This document shows positions 6,686-12,754 of a DNA stretch of 12,754 nt, one piece after another; within the stretch, counting starts at the first letter, position 1; each line of letters begins with the position of its first letter. Source of the stretch: an uncultured Clostridia bacterium (GTDB lineage Bacteria; Bacillota; Clostridia; Oscillospirales; Ruminococcaceae); contig CAMHBE010000024.1 in the NCBI GenBank assembly GCA_946183095.1, positions 1-12,754 on the forward strand, read 5' to 3'. Position numbers and translations under genes: made by a program. Below the pieces are notes generated by a model. It worked only from the letters and a program-made list of their open reading frames with translations. It searched no databases and was not told the DNA's origin.

Positions 6686-7254
6686 TTTCCCTCTCCTCTC
6701 AGGATGCCGACAACACCGCGGAATATATTTCCGAGCATCCTGACATAATACGCTTCATCGAATGTCATCTCGTTATTTGCGAGCATACTTGCCGCCCCGT
6801 GAACACAAACGAACAGTGTTTCAAACGCTTCTTTCGCCTGCATTTCCGTAAGTCCCGTCCGTCCGCACACAGCTTGTATCACAGGCAGCGCTTCATCCGA
6901 ATATATCAGCCCGCGCAGGTCTGTATTGCGGAATTTTCCCGACTGGAACAGGAACCCGAACAGGTGCTTCTCCTCATACGCAAAACGTATATACCGCAGT
7001 CCTATCGACATTGTGGGATCAGCGGCGTTTTCGTCGGGGATCATGATATACTCCGTGTGAAACTCGTCTGCGGCTGCATACACATCGGCTTTCAGTTCAT
7101 CAACGGTCTTATAATGGTACATTACCGGCTGGGTAGAGCATCCAAGCTCTGCGGCTGTCCTGCGGACGTTCAGGGCATCGGCACCCTCTTTGCGGATTAT
7201 AGCCAGTCCCGCTTCGATTATCATTTCTTTTGTTATCCTTGCTTTTGGCGGCAT
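6682..7254 (-). CDS. TetR/AcrR-family transcriptional regulator
   Basis: 190 residues from the chosen start. The N-terminal DNA-binding domain (about 7-55) has the TetR helix-turn-helix pattern: ALNVRRTAAELGCSTQPVMYHYKTVDELKADV. The rest is an alpha-helical ligand/dimer domain of a type I cannot narrow down. Three in-frame starts exist (GTG 7263, ATG 7260, ATG 7254). AAAGGG lies 8 nt before the ATG at 7254 and would overlap the other two, so 7254 is preferred. The stop overlaps the protease start. A 22-bp palindrome at its own start site suggests autoregulation of the two-gene unit. The inducer is unknown. Confidence 0.9.
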   Translation of the reverse strand: MPPKARITKEMIIEAGLAIIRKEGADALNVRRTAAELGCSTQPVMYHYKTVDELKADVYAAADEFHTEYIMIPDENAADPTMSIGLRYIRFAYEEKHLFGFLFQSGKFRNTDLRGLIYSDEALPVIQAVCGRTGLTEMQAKEAFETLFVCVHGAASMLANNEMTFDEAYYVRMLGNIFRGVVGILRGEGK

Positions 7255-7273
7255 TTGCATCACCCTTTATATC

Positions 7274-7295
7274 ACATTTGTTATATAACGCTTGT
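7274..7295. promoter_or_regulatory. Probable TetR autoregulatory operator
   Basis: ACA-N3-GTTATATAAC-N3-TGT: a perfect 10-bp inner palindrome with matching outer triplets. It begins 1 bp downstream of the -10 box of the tetR promoter and covers the expected start site, the usual place for a TetR-type operator. Confidence 0.6.
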
Positions 7296-7296
7296 A

Positions 7297-7325
7297 ATTA
7301 TAACACATCGTATCTGTTTTGTCAA
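7297..7325 (-). promoter_or_regulatory. Consensus sigma-A promoter of the TetR-protease unit
   Basis: Minus-strand TTGACA (7320-7325), 17-bp spacer, TATAAT (7297-7302). It is divergent from the rplJ promoter at 7410. Confidence 0.82.
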
Positions 7326-7409
7326 GTGTTTTTTTGACATCTATTTCCCGCAGCAATAACATAAAATTGCATAAAAATAATGCCTTTTTTAAAAATTATA
7401 AAAAAGTGC

Positions 7410-7438
7410 TTGACAAATCATCAACTGTATGGTATAAT
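7410..7438 (+). promoter_or_regulatory. Consensus sigma-A promoter of rplJ-rplL
   Basis: TTGACA (7410-7415), 17-bp spacer, TATAAT (7433-7438). Transcription should start near 7445, giving a leader of about 170 nt. Confidence 0.85.
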
Positions 7439-7444
7439 ACATAC

Positions 7445-7618
7445 GCTGTTCTAAAGACAGCAGGTCACAGCGCCGTAAAATACGGTAATGTGCTAACGGG
7501 AGACCGCCTGCCGAGGAATGGGAGATATCACGATGTTTTCCCCCGTTCTTGTGTTTGGACGGGGATTTATATTTCCCCCGCTTTTGACAGCATATCATCA
7601 AAAAAGGAGGAATACCTG
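7445..7618 (+). ncRNA. L10 (rplJ) leader with attenuator-like hairpins
   Basis: The leader has the AAAGACAGCAGG ... GCCTGCCGAGG arrangement of Firmicute L10-binding leaders. GCAGG (7460-7464) pairs with CCTGC (7507-7511), and GTC (7464-7466) can pair with GAC (7502-7504). Inside is a CCGTA-AAA-TACGG hairpin (7473-7485). Downstream, CCCCGT (7541-7546) pairs with ACGGGG (7559-7564), followed by a U-rich but interrupted tail. GGGGA (7561-7565) could instead pair with TCCCC (7574-7578), excluding the first hairpin. In Bacillus the L10-L12 complex binds such a leader and lowers expression by attenuation; the same is inferred here. Confidence 0.8.
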
Positions 7619-8137
7619 ATGGCAAGCGAAAAGATCATTCAGCAGAAGCAGGAGTACGTCGATGAGCTCGCAAAGAAGCTCGAAAATGCCGCAGGCGGTG
7701 TCATCGTTGATTACAAGGGCATCACAGTCGCGGAAGATACAGCGCTCCGTAAGGCTCTCAGAGAAGCAGGCGTCGATTACTTCGTAGTAAAGAACACACT
7801 GCTCAGAAGAGCTGCGGAAAAGGCAGGTATCACAGGCATCGAGGAGCACCTCGAAGGTACTACCGCTATCGCACTGCATGAGAGCGACATCATCTCTGCA
7901 CCGAAAATTCTCTACAAACAGTCCGAGGACTGCGGTGACGCCAGATTCAACATCAAGATCGGTTTCATCGGCAAAGAGGCTATATCGGTACAGGAAGTCG
8001 AGGAGTACGCAAAGCTCCCGAGCAAGGAAGTTCTCATTTCCAAGCTGCTCTTCATGCTCCAGTCTCCTATGCAGAGACTCGCGATCGCTGCAAGCGAGAT
8101 CGCAAAGAAAAAAGAAGGCGAAGACACTGCTGCGTGA
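7619..8137 (+). CDS. rplJ: Large ribosomal subunit protein uL10
   Basis: 172 residues, usual for bacterial L10. It forms the base of the ribosomal stalk and binds L12 dimers through its C-terminal helix. The N-terminal domain shows GGVIVDYKGITVAEDTALR, then VKNTLLRRAAEKAG; the acidic/Lys-rich C-terminus ends EIAKKKEGEDTAA. An upstream in-frame extension exists but runs through the structured leader. The ATG at 7619 has a perfect AAGGAGG 8 nt upstream and begins the conserved protein, so it is the true start. First gene of the stalk operon. Confidence 0.97.
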   Translation: MASEKIIQQKQEYVDELAKKLENAAGGVIVDYKGITVAEDTALRKALREAGVDYFVVKNTLLRRAAEKAGITGIEEHLEGTTAIALHESDIISAPKILYKQSEDCGDARFNIKIGFIGKEAISVQEVEEYAKLPSKEVLISKLLFMLQSPMQRLAIAASEIAKKKEGEDTAA

Positions 8138-8221
8138 ATGCACCGGCTGCTTGAGCCTATCGGCGTGCCTGTCACGCTGACATCTATCAACAATTTCAAT
8201 TATTAACAGGAGGAAACTAAA

Positions 8222-8599
8222 ATGGCTTCAGAGAAAGTTTTAAAGATCGTAGAAGACGTTAAGGAGCTCACAGTTCTTGAGCTCAATGATTTGGTAAAGG
8301 CACTTGAGGAAGAATTCGGCGTATCCGCTGCCGCTATGGTTGCAGCAGGTCCGGCAGCAGGCGCAGGCGCTGCGGCAGCTGAAGAAAAGACAGAATTCGA
8401 TGTAGTTCTCGCTTCCTTCGGCGACAGCAAGATGGGCGTTATCAAGGCTGTCAAGGATATCTGCGGACTCGGACTCAAGGAGGCTAAGGAACTCGTTGAG
8501 GCTGCTCCTAAGACCCTCAAGGAAGGCGTTGCAAAGGCTGAGGCTGAAGAGATCAAGGCTAAGCTCGAAGAAGCAGGCGCAAAGATCGAACTCAAGTAA
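8222..8599 (+). CDS. rplL: Large ribosomal subunit protein bL12 (L7/L12)
   Basis: 125 residues. The N-terminal dimerisation domain (about 1-35, [20 protein letters not shown]) is followed by an Ala/Gly-rich hinge (about 38-57) and the C-terminal factor-binding domain with [35 protein letters not shown] and [11 protein letters not shown]. It recruits translation factors to the ribosome. AGGAGG lies 8 nt upstream. The 84-bp gap after rplJ holds only a short GCGTG/CACGC hairpin without a T-run, so the two genes are co-transcribed. Confidence 0.98.
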   Translation: MASEKVLKIVEDVKELTVLELNDLVKALEEEFGVSAAAMVAAGPAAGAGAAAAEEKTEFDVVLASFGDSKMGVIKAVKDICGLGLKEAKELVEAAPKTLKEGVAKAEAEEIKAKLEEAGAKIELK

Positions 8600-8620
8600 G
8601 TTCATACATCTTCAAAAAAC

Positions 8621-8657
8621 AACTGCGGTATGGCGTGTGCTGTACCGCAGTTTTTTT
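8621..8657. terminator. Bidirectional intrinsic terminator between rplL and the CDF gene
   Basis: A 10-bp perfect stem AACTGCGGTA (8621-8630) / TACCGCAGTT (8643-8652) with a 12-nt loop. T7 follows on the plus strand and a T6 run on the minus strand. It serves both convergent units: rplL stops 21 bp before it and the CDF gene 3 bp after. Confidence 0.9.
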
Positions 8658-8659
8658 CA

Positions 8660-9820
8660 TCACACCTTGTCGATCTTCACCGATACACCGAGGCTGCTGT
8701 CATATCCCGCAAATCCCCGGGCGATGCGTTCCCGTATCTCCTCGTCCGTCTGCGGCAGTCCGAAAGGCACTTCTGCATCAAACGCGACGATGAATTTACC
8801 GCCCCGCTCGTTCACGCGGAAATCGTGCATACTCGCATCTGGGCTGACCGATTTTATCAGCGACAGTGCAAGTTCCCGGTACCGCGCAGCCTGTTCGCTG
8901 TCGTCGCACACGGGGTCCATGTGTATCGTTACTTCCGCCCTGAACTTTTCTTCAAGCTCTTTCTCGATGATATCAACAATGTCGTGGGCTTCCGAAAAGC
9001 TCATGGATGCGGGAAGCTCAACGTGCAGCGACACGATATTGCGGTTCACGCCGTAGTTGTGTACGCTCAGGTCATGCACACCGATGACCTCGCTGTACGC
9101 GGTCACGGTCTCCCTTATCCTTGCGGTGTATTCGTCATCCGCTTTTTTTCCGAGCAGCAGCGCGAGACTGCTTCTTGCAGCATCTATCCCCGCTTTCAGG
9201 ATTATGAAAGTTATGAACAGACCTATCCAGCCGTCGATATTCACGCCCCACACCATGTATATGATAAGCGAGGCGGCAGCGGATATCGTTGAGATGCAGT
9301 CGGAAAGGCTGTCCACCGCGGTGGCGCGCATGGGTTCAGAATCTATCAGCTTTCCGTAATGGCGGTTGTATGCGAACATATACAGTTTCACGAGTATCGA
9401 CGCACCGAGTATTATTACCGAGAAAATACCGGAGGTGAGCTCTTCGGGAGCAAATATTTTCGTTATCGAGCTCTTTCCCGTTTCAAACGCCATGAACACG
9501 ATCGATGCCGCAACTATCAGCCCTGCGGCATACTCCGCCCGTCCGTGACCGTAGGGGTGCTCGCTGTCGGCGGGCATGGCGGCGATCTTGCAGCCGGCTA
9601 TCGAGACTACCGAACTTCCGGCATCGGAGAGGTTGTTGAACGCGTCCGCGGTAACAGAAACGGATGATGTCACCAGACCGGCTATGAGCTTACCCGCAAA
9701 CAGCAGGAAATTCAGCACTATCCCGACAGTTCCGGTGAGAATGCCGTAAGATGTGCGCACTTTCGCGTCGGCATAATTCAGCCGGTCTTTTATGAAGATC
9801 CTTGAAAGCAGACCTATCAC
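8660..9820 (-). CDS. Cation diffusion facilitator (CDF) family metal exporter, likely Mn-type
   Basis: 386 residues. Six membrane segments lie between about 28 and 223. The transport site reads NNLSD in TM2 (N62, D66) and DSLSD in TM5 (D170, D174). N-D-D-D is the pattern described for manganese-exporting members such as MntE, whereas zinc members have a histidine in TM5. The family motif HPYGHGRAE is at 88-96. The usual cytoplasmic dimerisation domain (about 249-305) is followed by a second, similar domain (332-386), making the protein some 80 residues longer than E. coli FieF. The start is a GTG at 9820 preceded by a G-rich stretch (GGGGGTGAGG). It has its own consensus promoter, divergent from the EAL gene. 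Family certain; metal inferred. Confidence 0.9.
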   Translation of the reverse strand: MIGLLSRIFIKDRLNYADAKVRTSYGILTGTVGIVLNFLLFAGKLIAGLVTSSVSVTADAFNNLSDAGSSVVSIAGCKIAAMPADSEHPYGHGRAEYAAGLIVAASIVFMAFETGKSSITKIFAPEELTSGIFSVIILGASILVKLYMFAYNRHYGKLIDSEPMRATAVDSLSDCISTISAAASLIIYMVWGVNIDGWIGLFITFIILKAGIDAARSSLALLLGKKADDEYTARIRETVTAYSEVIGVHDLSVHNYGVNRNIVSLHVELPASMSFSEAHDIVDIIEKELEEKFRAEVTIHMDPVCDDSEQAARYRELALSLIKSVSPDASMHDFRVNERGGKFIVAFDAEVPFGLPQTDEEIRERIARGFAGYDSSLGVSVKIDKV

Positions 9821-9856
9821 TGCCTCACCCCCGTTCGTTCCGTTTTACCGATAGAT

Positions 9857-9885
9857 ATTATAACATATTCGCACCCTGCTGTCAA
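9857..9885 (-). promoter_or_regulatory. Consensus sigma-A promoter of the CDF gene
   Basis: Minus-strand TTGACA (9880-9885), 17-bp spacer, TATAAT (9857-9862). Confidence 0.82.
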
Positions 9886-9938
9886 TCATTACAGTTTCTG
9901 TGCATATCACTTGATTTTGTGAAATTTTACCGCAACTA

Positions 9939-9967
9939 TTGCAAAATCTATCAAAACAGTGTATAAT
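9939..9967 (+). promoter_or_regulatory. Sigma-A promoter of the EAL-domain gene
   Basis: TTGCAA (9939-9944), 17-bp spacer, TATAAT (9962-9967). It is divergent from the CDF promoter, with 53 bp between the two -35 boxes. Confidence 0.78.
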
Positions 9968-10002
9968 ATTACCAAAGAGCTGTGTTCAGAGGAGGAGCGA
10001 TC

Positions 10003-11730
10003 ATGCCGGATACCAACAACAATATCAGCGATATCAACCATATCCCCACCGGTCTGCCGGGCGGTTTCTTCATCTACCGCGCCGACGAGAAAGAGGAGAT
10101 ACTGTTCGCGGAAGAGAACGTAATAAAGCTGTTCGGATGCGAAACTATCACCGAACTGCGGGAATTCACCGGCAACAGCTTTCAGGGCATGGTGCATCCC
10201 GACGACCTCGACAAGATACAAAACGAGATAAAGTCTCAGACCATGACTTCCGAGAAACGCCACGACTATGTGCGCTACCGCATCGTGACCAAGCAGGGCG
10301 ATACCCGCTATATCGAGGATTTCGGGCATTTGCTGCACGGTGAGCACGGCCTCAGCTACTTCTATGTGTTCATAGTTGATATCGACAAGAACGAATACCT
10401 CAACCGCAGCCGCAACAGCTTCGCGGAAACGCAGATTTTCTCCATGAACCAGAACAGCGACCGGCTTACCGGTCTGTACAATATGGCGACCTTCTACCGG
10501 AAAGTGCAGGATATCATATCCGACGACAGCCAACGCACCGCTGACAAGTTCACTTTTGTGCATCTCGACATTGCGAATTTCAAGATATTCAACGAGCGAT
10601 ACGGTTTCCAGCGCGGCGACGACCTGCTGTGCCGTATAGCATACACTATCCGCAGCCTTTTCGGCGATATCAGTATCGCGGCGCGTTTCTCCAACGACCA
10701 TTTCGTGATATTCACCGCAGCGCACAATGTCACCGAACTTGTGGAAAAACTGCATGACAGTATTCTGAATATTATAGAAGGTACACGCGTAGAGATACGC
10801 GCGGGCATCTACGAACTCGAAGACTCCTGCAAGGAAGTCGGTCTTGCCTGCGACCGCGCCCGTCTTGCCTGCAACACAGTAAAGCACCGCTACGACATCA
10901 TCTACAACATATATGACGTGAAGCTCTACGAAAAGCTCCGCAAGCAGCAGTACGTTGTGGATTACGTTGATGACGCGGTCGAAAAGGAGTACATAAAGGT
11001 GTACTACCAGCCTGTCATCCGCGTAAAGACAGGCGAGATATGCGGCTATGAAGCGCTTGCAAGGTGGATCGACCCGAAAGTCGGGTTTCTCTCCCCTGCC
11101 GACTTTATCGAAACGCTTGAAAAGTTCCACCTTATACACAAGATAGACGCGTTCATCGTAAAAAAAGTCTGCGAGGGCTACTGCACACTCCGTGACATGG
11201 GAGAGCCTCTCGTTCCCGTGTCGATAAACCTTTCGCGTCTCGACTTTGAGCTTTGCAACATCGTCGAGATCGTTGAGAACTACCGCAGGCTGTACGATGT
11301 TCCGCGGAATATGCTGGATATCGAAGTAACGGAGAGCGCTCTGAACGAAAGATCCGACCACCTGAAAAACGAGTGCAGGAAGTTCCGCGACAACGGCTAC
11401 CAGATATGGATAGACGATTTCGGCAGCGGTTACAGTTCACTGAACACCCTCATGGAGTACGACTTCGATGTGCTGAAGCTCGACATGGAGTTTCTGCGCA
11501 CCTACGACCACAACCCCAAGACCGGCAATCTGCTCAACTACATAGTCTATGCCGCTGTGGAAATGGGCATTCAGCCGCTCACGGAGGGCGTTGAAACGCA
11601 GGAGCACTACGAATTTCTGAAAGGCATAGGCTGCGAAAAAGCACAGGGTTACTTCTTCGGAAAACCCTTGCCAATGGAGGAGACCCGCAGGCAAACACGG
11701 GAAAAGGGACTTGCATGGGAACAGGTGTGA
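10003..11730 (+). CDS. PAS - degenerate GGDEF - EAL cyclic-di-GMP phosphodiesterase
   Basis: 575 residues, no membrane segments, so cytoplasmic. Residues about 15-130 form a PAS-like sensor (PGGFFIYRAD, MVHPDDLDKI, RYRIVTKQGDTRYIEDFG). Residues about 151-305 have the GGDEF fold (DRLTGLYN) but the signature loop reads RFSNDHF (218-224), so diguanylate cyclase activity should be lost. The EAL domain (about 312-570) keeps YEALARW (E340), N399 in SINLSRLDF, E431 in DIEVTES, DDFGSGYSSL (D461, D462), K482 in LKLD, E518/E521 in TEGVE and Q538 in AQGYFFGKPLP, so phosphodiesterase activity is expected. The ATG at 10003 has AGGAGG 7 nt upstream; an in-frame ATG at 9982 lies before that site and is rejected. 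Single gene with its own promoter. Confidence 0.92.
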   Translation: MPDTNNNISDINHIPTGLPGGFFIYRADEKEEILFAEENVIKLFGCETITELREFTGNSFQGMVHPDDLDKIQNEIKSQTMTSEKRHDYVRYRIVTKQGDTRYIEDFGHLLHGEHGLSYFYVFIVDIDKNEYLNRSRNSFAETQIFSMNQNSDRLTGLYNMATFYRKVQDIISDDSQRTADKFTFVHLDIANFKIFNERYGFQRGDDLLCRIAYTIRSLFGDISIAARFSNDHFVIFTAAHNVTELVEKLHDSILNIIEGTRVEIRAGIYELEDSCKEVGLACDRARLACNTVKHRYDIIYNIYDVKLYEKLRKQQYVVDYVDDAVEKEYIKVYYQPVIRVKTGEICGYEALARWIDPKVGFLSPADFIETLEKFHLIHKIDAFIVKKVCEGYCTLRDMGEPLVPVSINLSRLDFELCNIVEIVENYRRLYDVPRNMLDIEVTESALNERSDHLKNECRKFRDNGYQIWIDDFGSGYSSLNTLMEYDFDVLKLDMEFLRTYDHNPKTGNLLNYIVYAAVEMGIQPLTEGVETQEHYEFLKGIGCEKAQGYFFGKPLPMEETRRQTREKGLAWEQV

Positions 11731-11733
11731 CAG

Positions 11734-11753
11734 TTGTTACTGTATTGTAACAA
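11734..11753 (+). other. Short hairpin after the EAL gene
   Basis: Perfect inverted repeat TTGTTAC-N6-GTAACAA beginning 4 bp after the stop codon. No T-run follows, so it is at best a weak terminator or an mRNA 3'-end structure. Confidence 0.35.
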
Positions 11754-11779
11754 ACCTCTGATCCGTTCATTCTCAACTC

Positions 11780-11995
11780 GGTGCAGCGTTAGGCTGCCGC
11801 AGGTCAACAATTGACCGCTTGGTAAGCGCTCCTCATGAGCGCCTTTGGCGGTCAAAGCACTGCATCGTGCAGTGGAGCGCGCAGCCCTTGTGCCGTCCGG
11901 CAATGCAGGAGGCATTGGTAGGGGCAATCAAAAGCGTGCAGGATGCACGCAAATAAATTGCCCCGAAAAGACAAGCGCGAACGCGCCGCTGCACC
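11780..11995. other. 216-bp hairpin-rich element, candidate structured RNA or repeat
   Basis: Closed by GGTGCAGCG (11780-11788) and CGCTGCACC (11987-11995). Inside are successive perfect stems: TTGACCGC/GCGGTCAA (11811-11818, 11848-11855) enclosing GCGCTC-N5-GAGCGC (11826-11842); CACTGCA-N3-TGCAGTG (11858-11874); CAATGC-AGGAG-GCATTG (11901-11917); GGGGCAAT/ATTGCCCC (11921-11928, 11957-11964) enclosing GCGTGC-AGGAT-GCACGC (11934-11950); and GCGCG-AA-CGCGC (11975-11986). GGTCAA-CAA-TTGACC (11802-11816) competes with the first. No convincing coding frame covers it. This multibranched plan resembles a structured non-coding RNA; a dispersed mobile repeat is the alternative (CAACT flanks at 11774 and 11995). 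I do not recognise the family, and the strand is unknown. With the hairpin at 12012-12043 it accounts for most of the 352-bp gap between genes. Confidence 0.55.
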
Positions 11996-12011
11996 AACTT
12001 TATTGACACGC

Positions 12012-12045
12012 AACCCGACCTTGAACATAATCAGGGTCGGGTTTA
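12012..12045. terminator. Terminator-like hairpin between convergent units
   Basis: AACCCGACC (12012-12020) pairs with GGTCGGGTT (12035-12043). The stem extends after one mismatch by TGA/TCA. Only TTTATTA follows on the plus strand, so the U-run is short. It could end transcription from the EAL gene or the hairpin-rich element, or stabilise the 3' end of the convergent hydrolase transcript. Confidence 0.5.
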
Positions 12046-12082
12046 TTACTATAGACATCTTATTAAAGCAATAATTCTTGAT

Positions 12083-12709
12083 TCATAATTTGAAAACCGT
12101 CTTCGTGTTTTTATCGACAAGTTTCGCAAATTTCTCCCCGTCGCCCTTGCTGCCGACTATCGAGCCGTAATGTATGGGAATGACGATCTCCGGCTGTATC
12201 ACGTTCACCAGAGCTGCGGCTTCTTTTGCGTTCATGGTGTATGTTCCGCCGATCGGGATAAGAGCGATGTCACACTTTACGGCTTTTACATCGTCGTTCG
12301 CGTCGGTATCGCCTGCCGCGTAGATGCGCTTGCCGTCAACGGTCACTATATATCCGAGCCAGCCGTTCTTCTTCGGGTGGAAGAGTTTCCCCACGTTATA
12401 CGCGGCGACCGTTTCTGCCGCAAACCCGCCGATCTCGGTTTTTTCGCCGGCTCCGAGCAATACCGCGTCTGTAATGCCGATATCCGCGAGGTCTTTCTTC
12501 ATGCTCTCCGGCGCGGCGAATACCGTCCCGGGCTTGCTTACTTTCGCGATATCGTCGGGCGAGAAGTGGTCATAGTGAGAGTGTGTGATAAATATGATGT
12601 CAGCGTCATGCGGTTCTCCGGTTATCTTAAACGGGTCAATGCGTATCACCGCACTGCCCGCGTCAATGCGGATGCTGCTCTGTGTGTTTACCGTTATCCT
12701 GTCTGTCAT
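12083..12709 (-). CDS. UlaG-like metallo-beta-lactamase-fold hydrolase
   Basis: 208 residues. It carries the metal motif HSHYDH (H43, H45, D47, H48), then AAGDTD (Asp metal ligand) and IPIHYGS (C-terminal histidine). The short length and layout match the UlaG/UPF0173-like MBL group, whose members include lactonases and phosphodiesterase-type hydrolases; substrate unknown. AGGAG lies 6 nt before the ATG at 12709. The same frame stays open to the window edge, so a longer form cannot be strictly excluded, but the ribosome binding site favours this start. No promoter is visible in the 45 bp upstream, so it may be a distal gene of an operon that begins outside. Confidence 0.88.
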   Translation of the reverse strand: MTDRITVNTQSSIRIDAGSAVIRIDPFKITGEPHDADIIFITHSHYDHFSPDDIAKVSKPGTVFAAPESMKKDLADIGITDAVLLGAGEKTEIGGFAAETVAAYNVGKLFHPKKNGWLGYIVTVDGKRIYAAGDTDANDDVKAVKCDIALIPIGGTYTMNAKEAAALVNVIQPEIVIPIHYGSIVGSKGDGEKFAKLVDKNTKTVFKL

Positions 12710-12754
12710 GTCAAGCTCCTTTATCTTTGCGGTAACTGCCCCGGAAAGCTGCTG

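Noticed and set aside
7334..7362. Second promoter-like TTGACA-N17-TAACAT upstream of rplJ
   Set aside because: The -10 matches only 4 of 6 positions, and a full consensus promoter follows at 7410.
7369..7388. Small GCAT/ATGC hairpin followed by a T-run on the plus strand
   Set aside because: A 4-bp stem is too weak for a terminator, and no plus-strand gene ends upstream of it.
7319..7618. In-frame upstream extension of rplJ
   Set aside because: It would cross the promoter and the L10 leader. The conserved protein starts at 7619 with a perfect ribosome binding site.
9982..10002. Upstream ATG for the EAL gene
   Set aside because: It lies before the AGGAGG site, which is correctly spaced for the ATG at 10003.
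9907..11361. 484-residue minus-strand open frame
   Set aside because: Antisense shadow of the EAL gene. Its frame is open only because of the codon composition of the real gene.
12003..12031. Promoter-like TTGACA-N17-CATAAT on the plus strand
   Set aside because: It overlaps the terminator-like hairpin and points into the 3' end of the convergent hydrolase gene with no gene to express; probably coincidence.
1..12754. CRISPR arrays, tRNA or rRNA genes, intact insertion sequences, phage genes
   Set aside because: I saw no regularly spaced repeats, no cloverleaf with a TTCGANNC arm, and no transposase, integrase or phage structural gene. The shell protein has the HK97 fold but is an encapsulin by its sequence and desulfurase partner.

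Overview
The window looks like chromosomal DNA from a Gram-positive anaerobe of the Ruminococcus/Oscillospiraceae type. This is an inference from strong AGGAGG ribosome binding sites, near-consensus sigma-A promoters with 17-bp spacing, a Firmicute-style L10 leader before rplJ-rplL, and the mix of gene families. No rRNA, tRNA, CRISPR array or intact insertion sequence is visible.

Left third (1-4170, all minus strand): a sulfur-handling locus. A 491-residue protein (2611-4086) joins three modules: a MoaD/CysO-like ubiquitin-fold sulfur carrier, a MoeB/ThiF-type E1-like adenylyltransferase and a rhodanese. Downstream on the same strand is a family 2A encapsulin shell protein (1521-2477). Its 3' end overlaps by 14 bp a type II (SufS-like) cysteine desulfurase that runs off the left edge. 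The desulfurase has an extra N-terminal region of about 140 residues, as expected for cargo of family 2A shells. Both transcription units have strong promoters, and both carry the same palindrome, CATATC-N5-GATATG, just downstream of the -10 box. This suggests one regulator controls the carrier/E1/rhodanese protein and the sulfur nanocompartment together. This is the most interesting part of the window.

Middle (4213-7325, minus strand): a membrane HD-GYP cyclic-di-GMP phosphodiesterase, then a TetR regulator and a CPBP intramembrane protease coupled by an ATGA overlap. A 161-bp palindromic MITE-like element has inserted exactly at the stop codon of the protease gene, between it and its terminator.

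Right-centre (7410-8657, plus strand): the rplJ-rplL ribosomal stalk operon with its L10-binding leader. It ends in a bidirectional terminator shared with the convergent cation-efflux gene.

Right third: a CDF-family cation exporter (minus) and a PAS/degenerate-GGDEF/EAL phosphodiesterase (plus) are divergently transcribed from 9821-10002. Next comes a 216-bp hairpin-rich element of unknown nature (11780-11995), closed by a 9-bp helix and suggestive of a structured RNA or a mobile repeat. Last is a UlaG-like metallo-beta-lactamase-fold hydrolase (minus) near the right edge.
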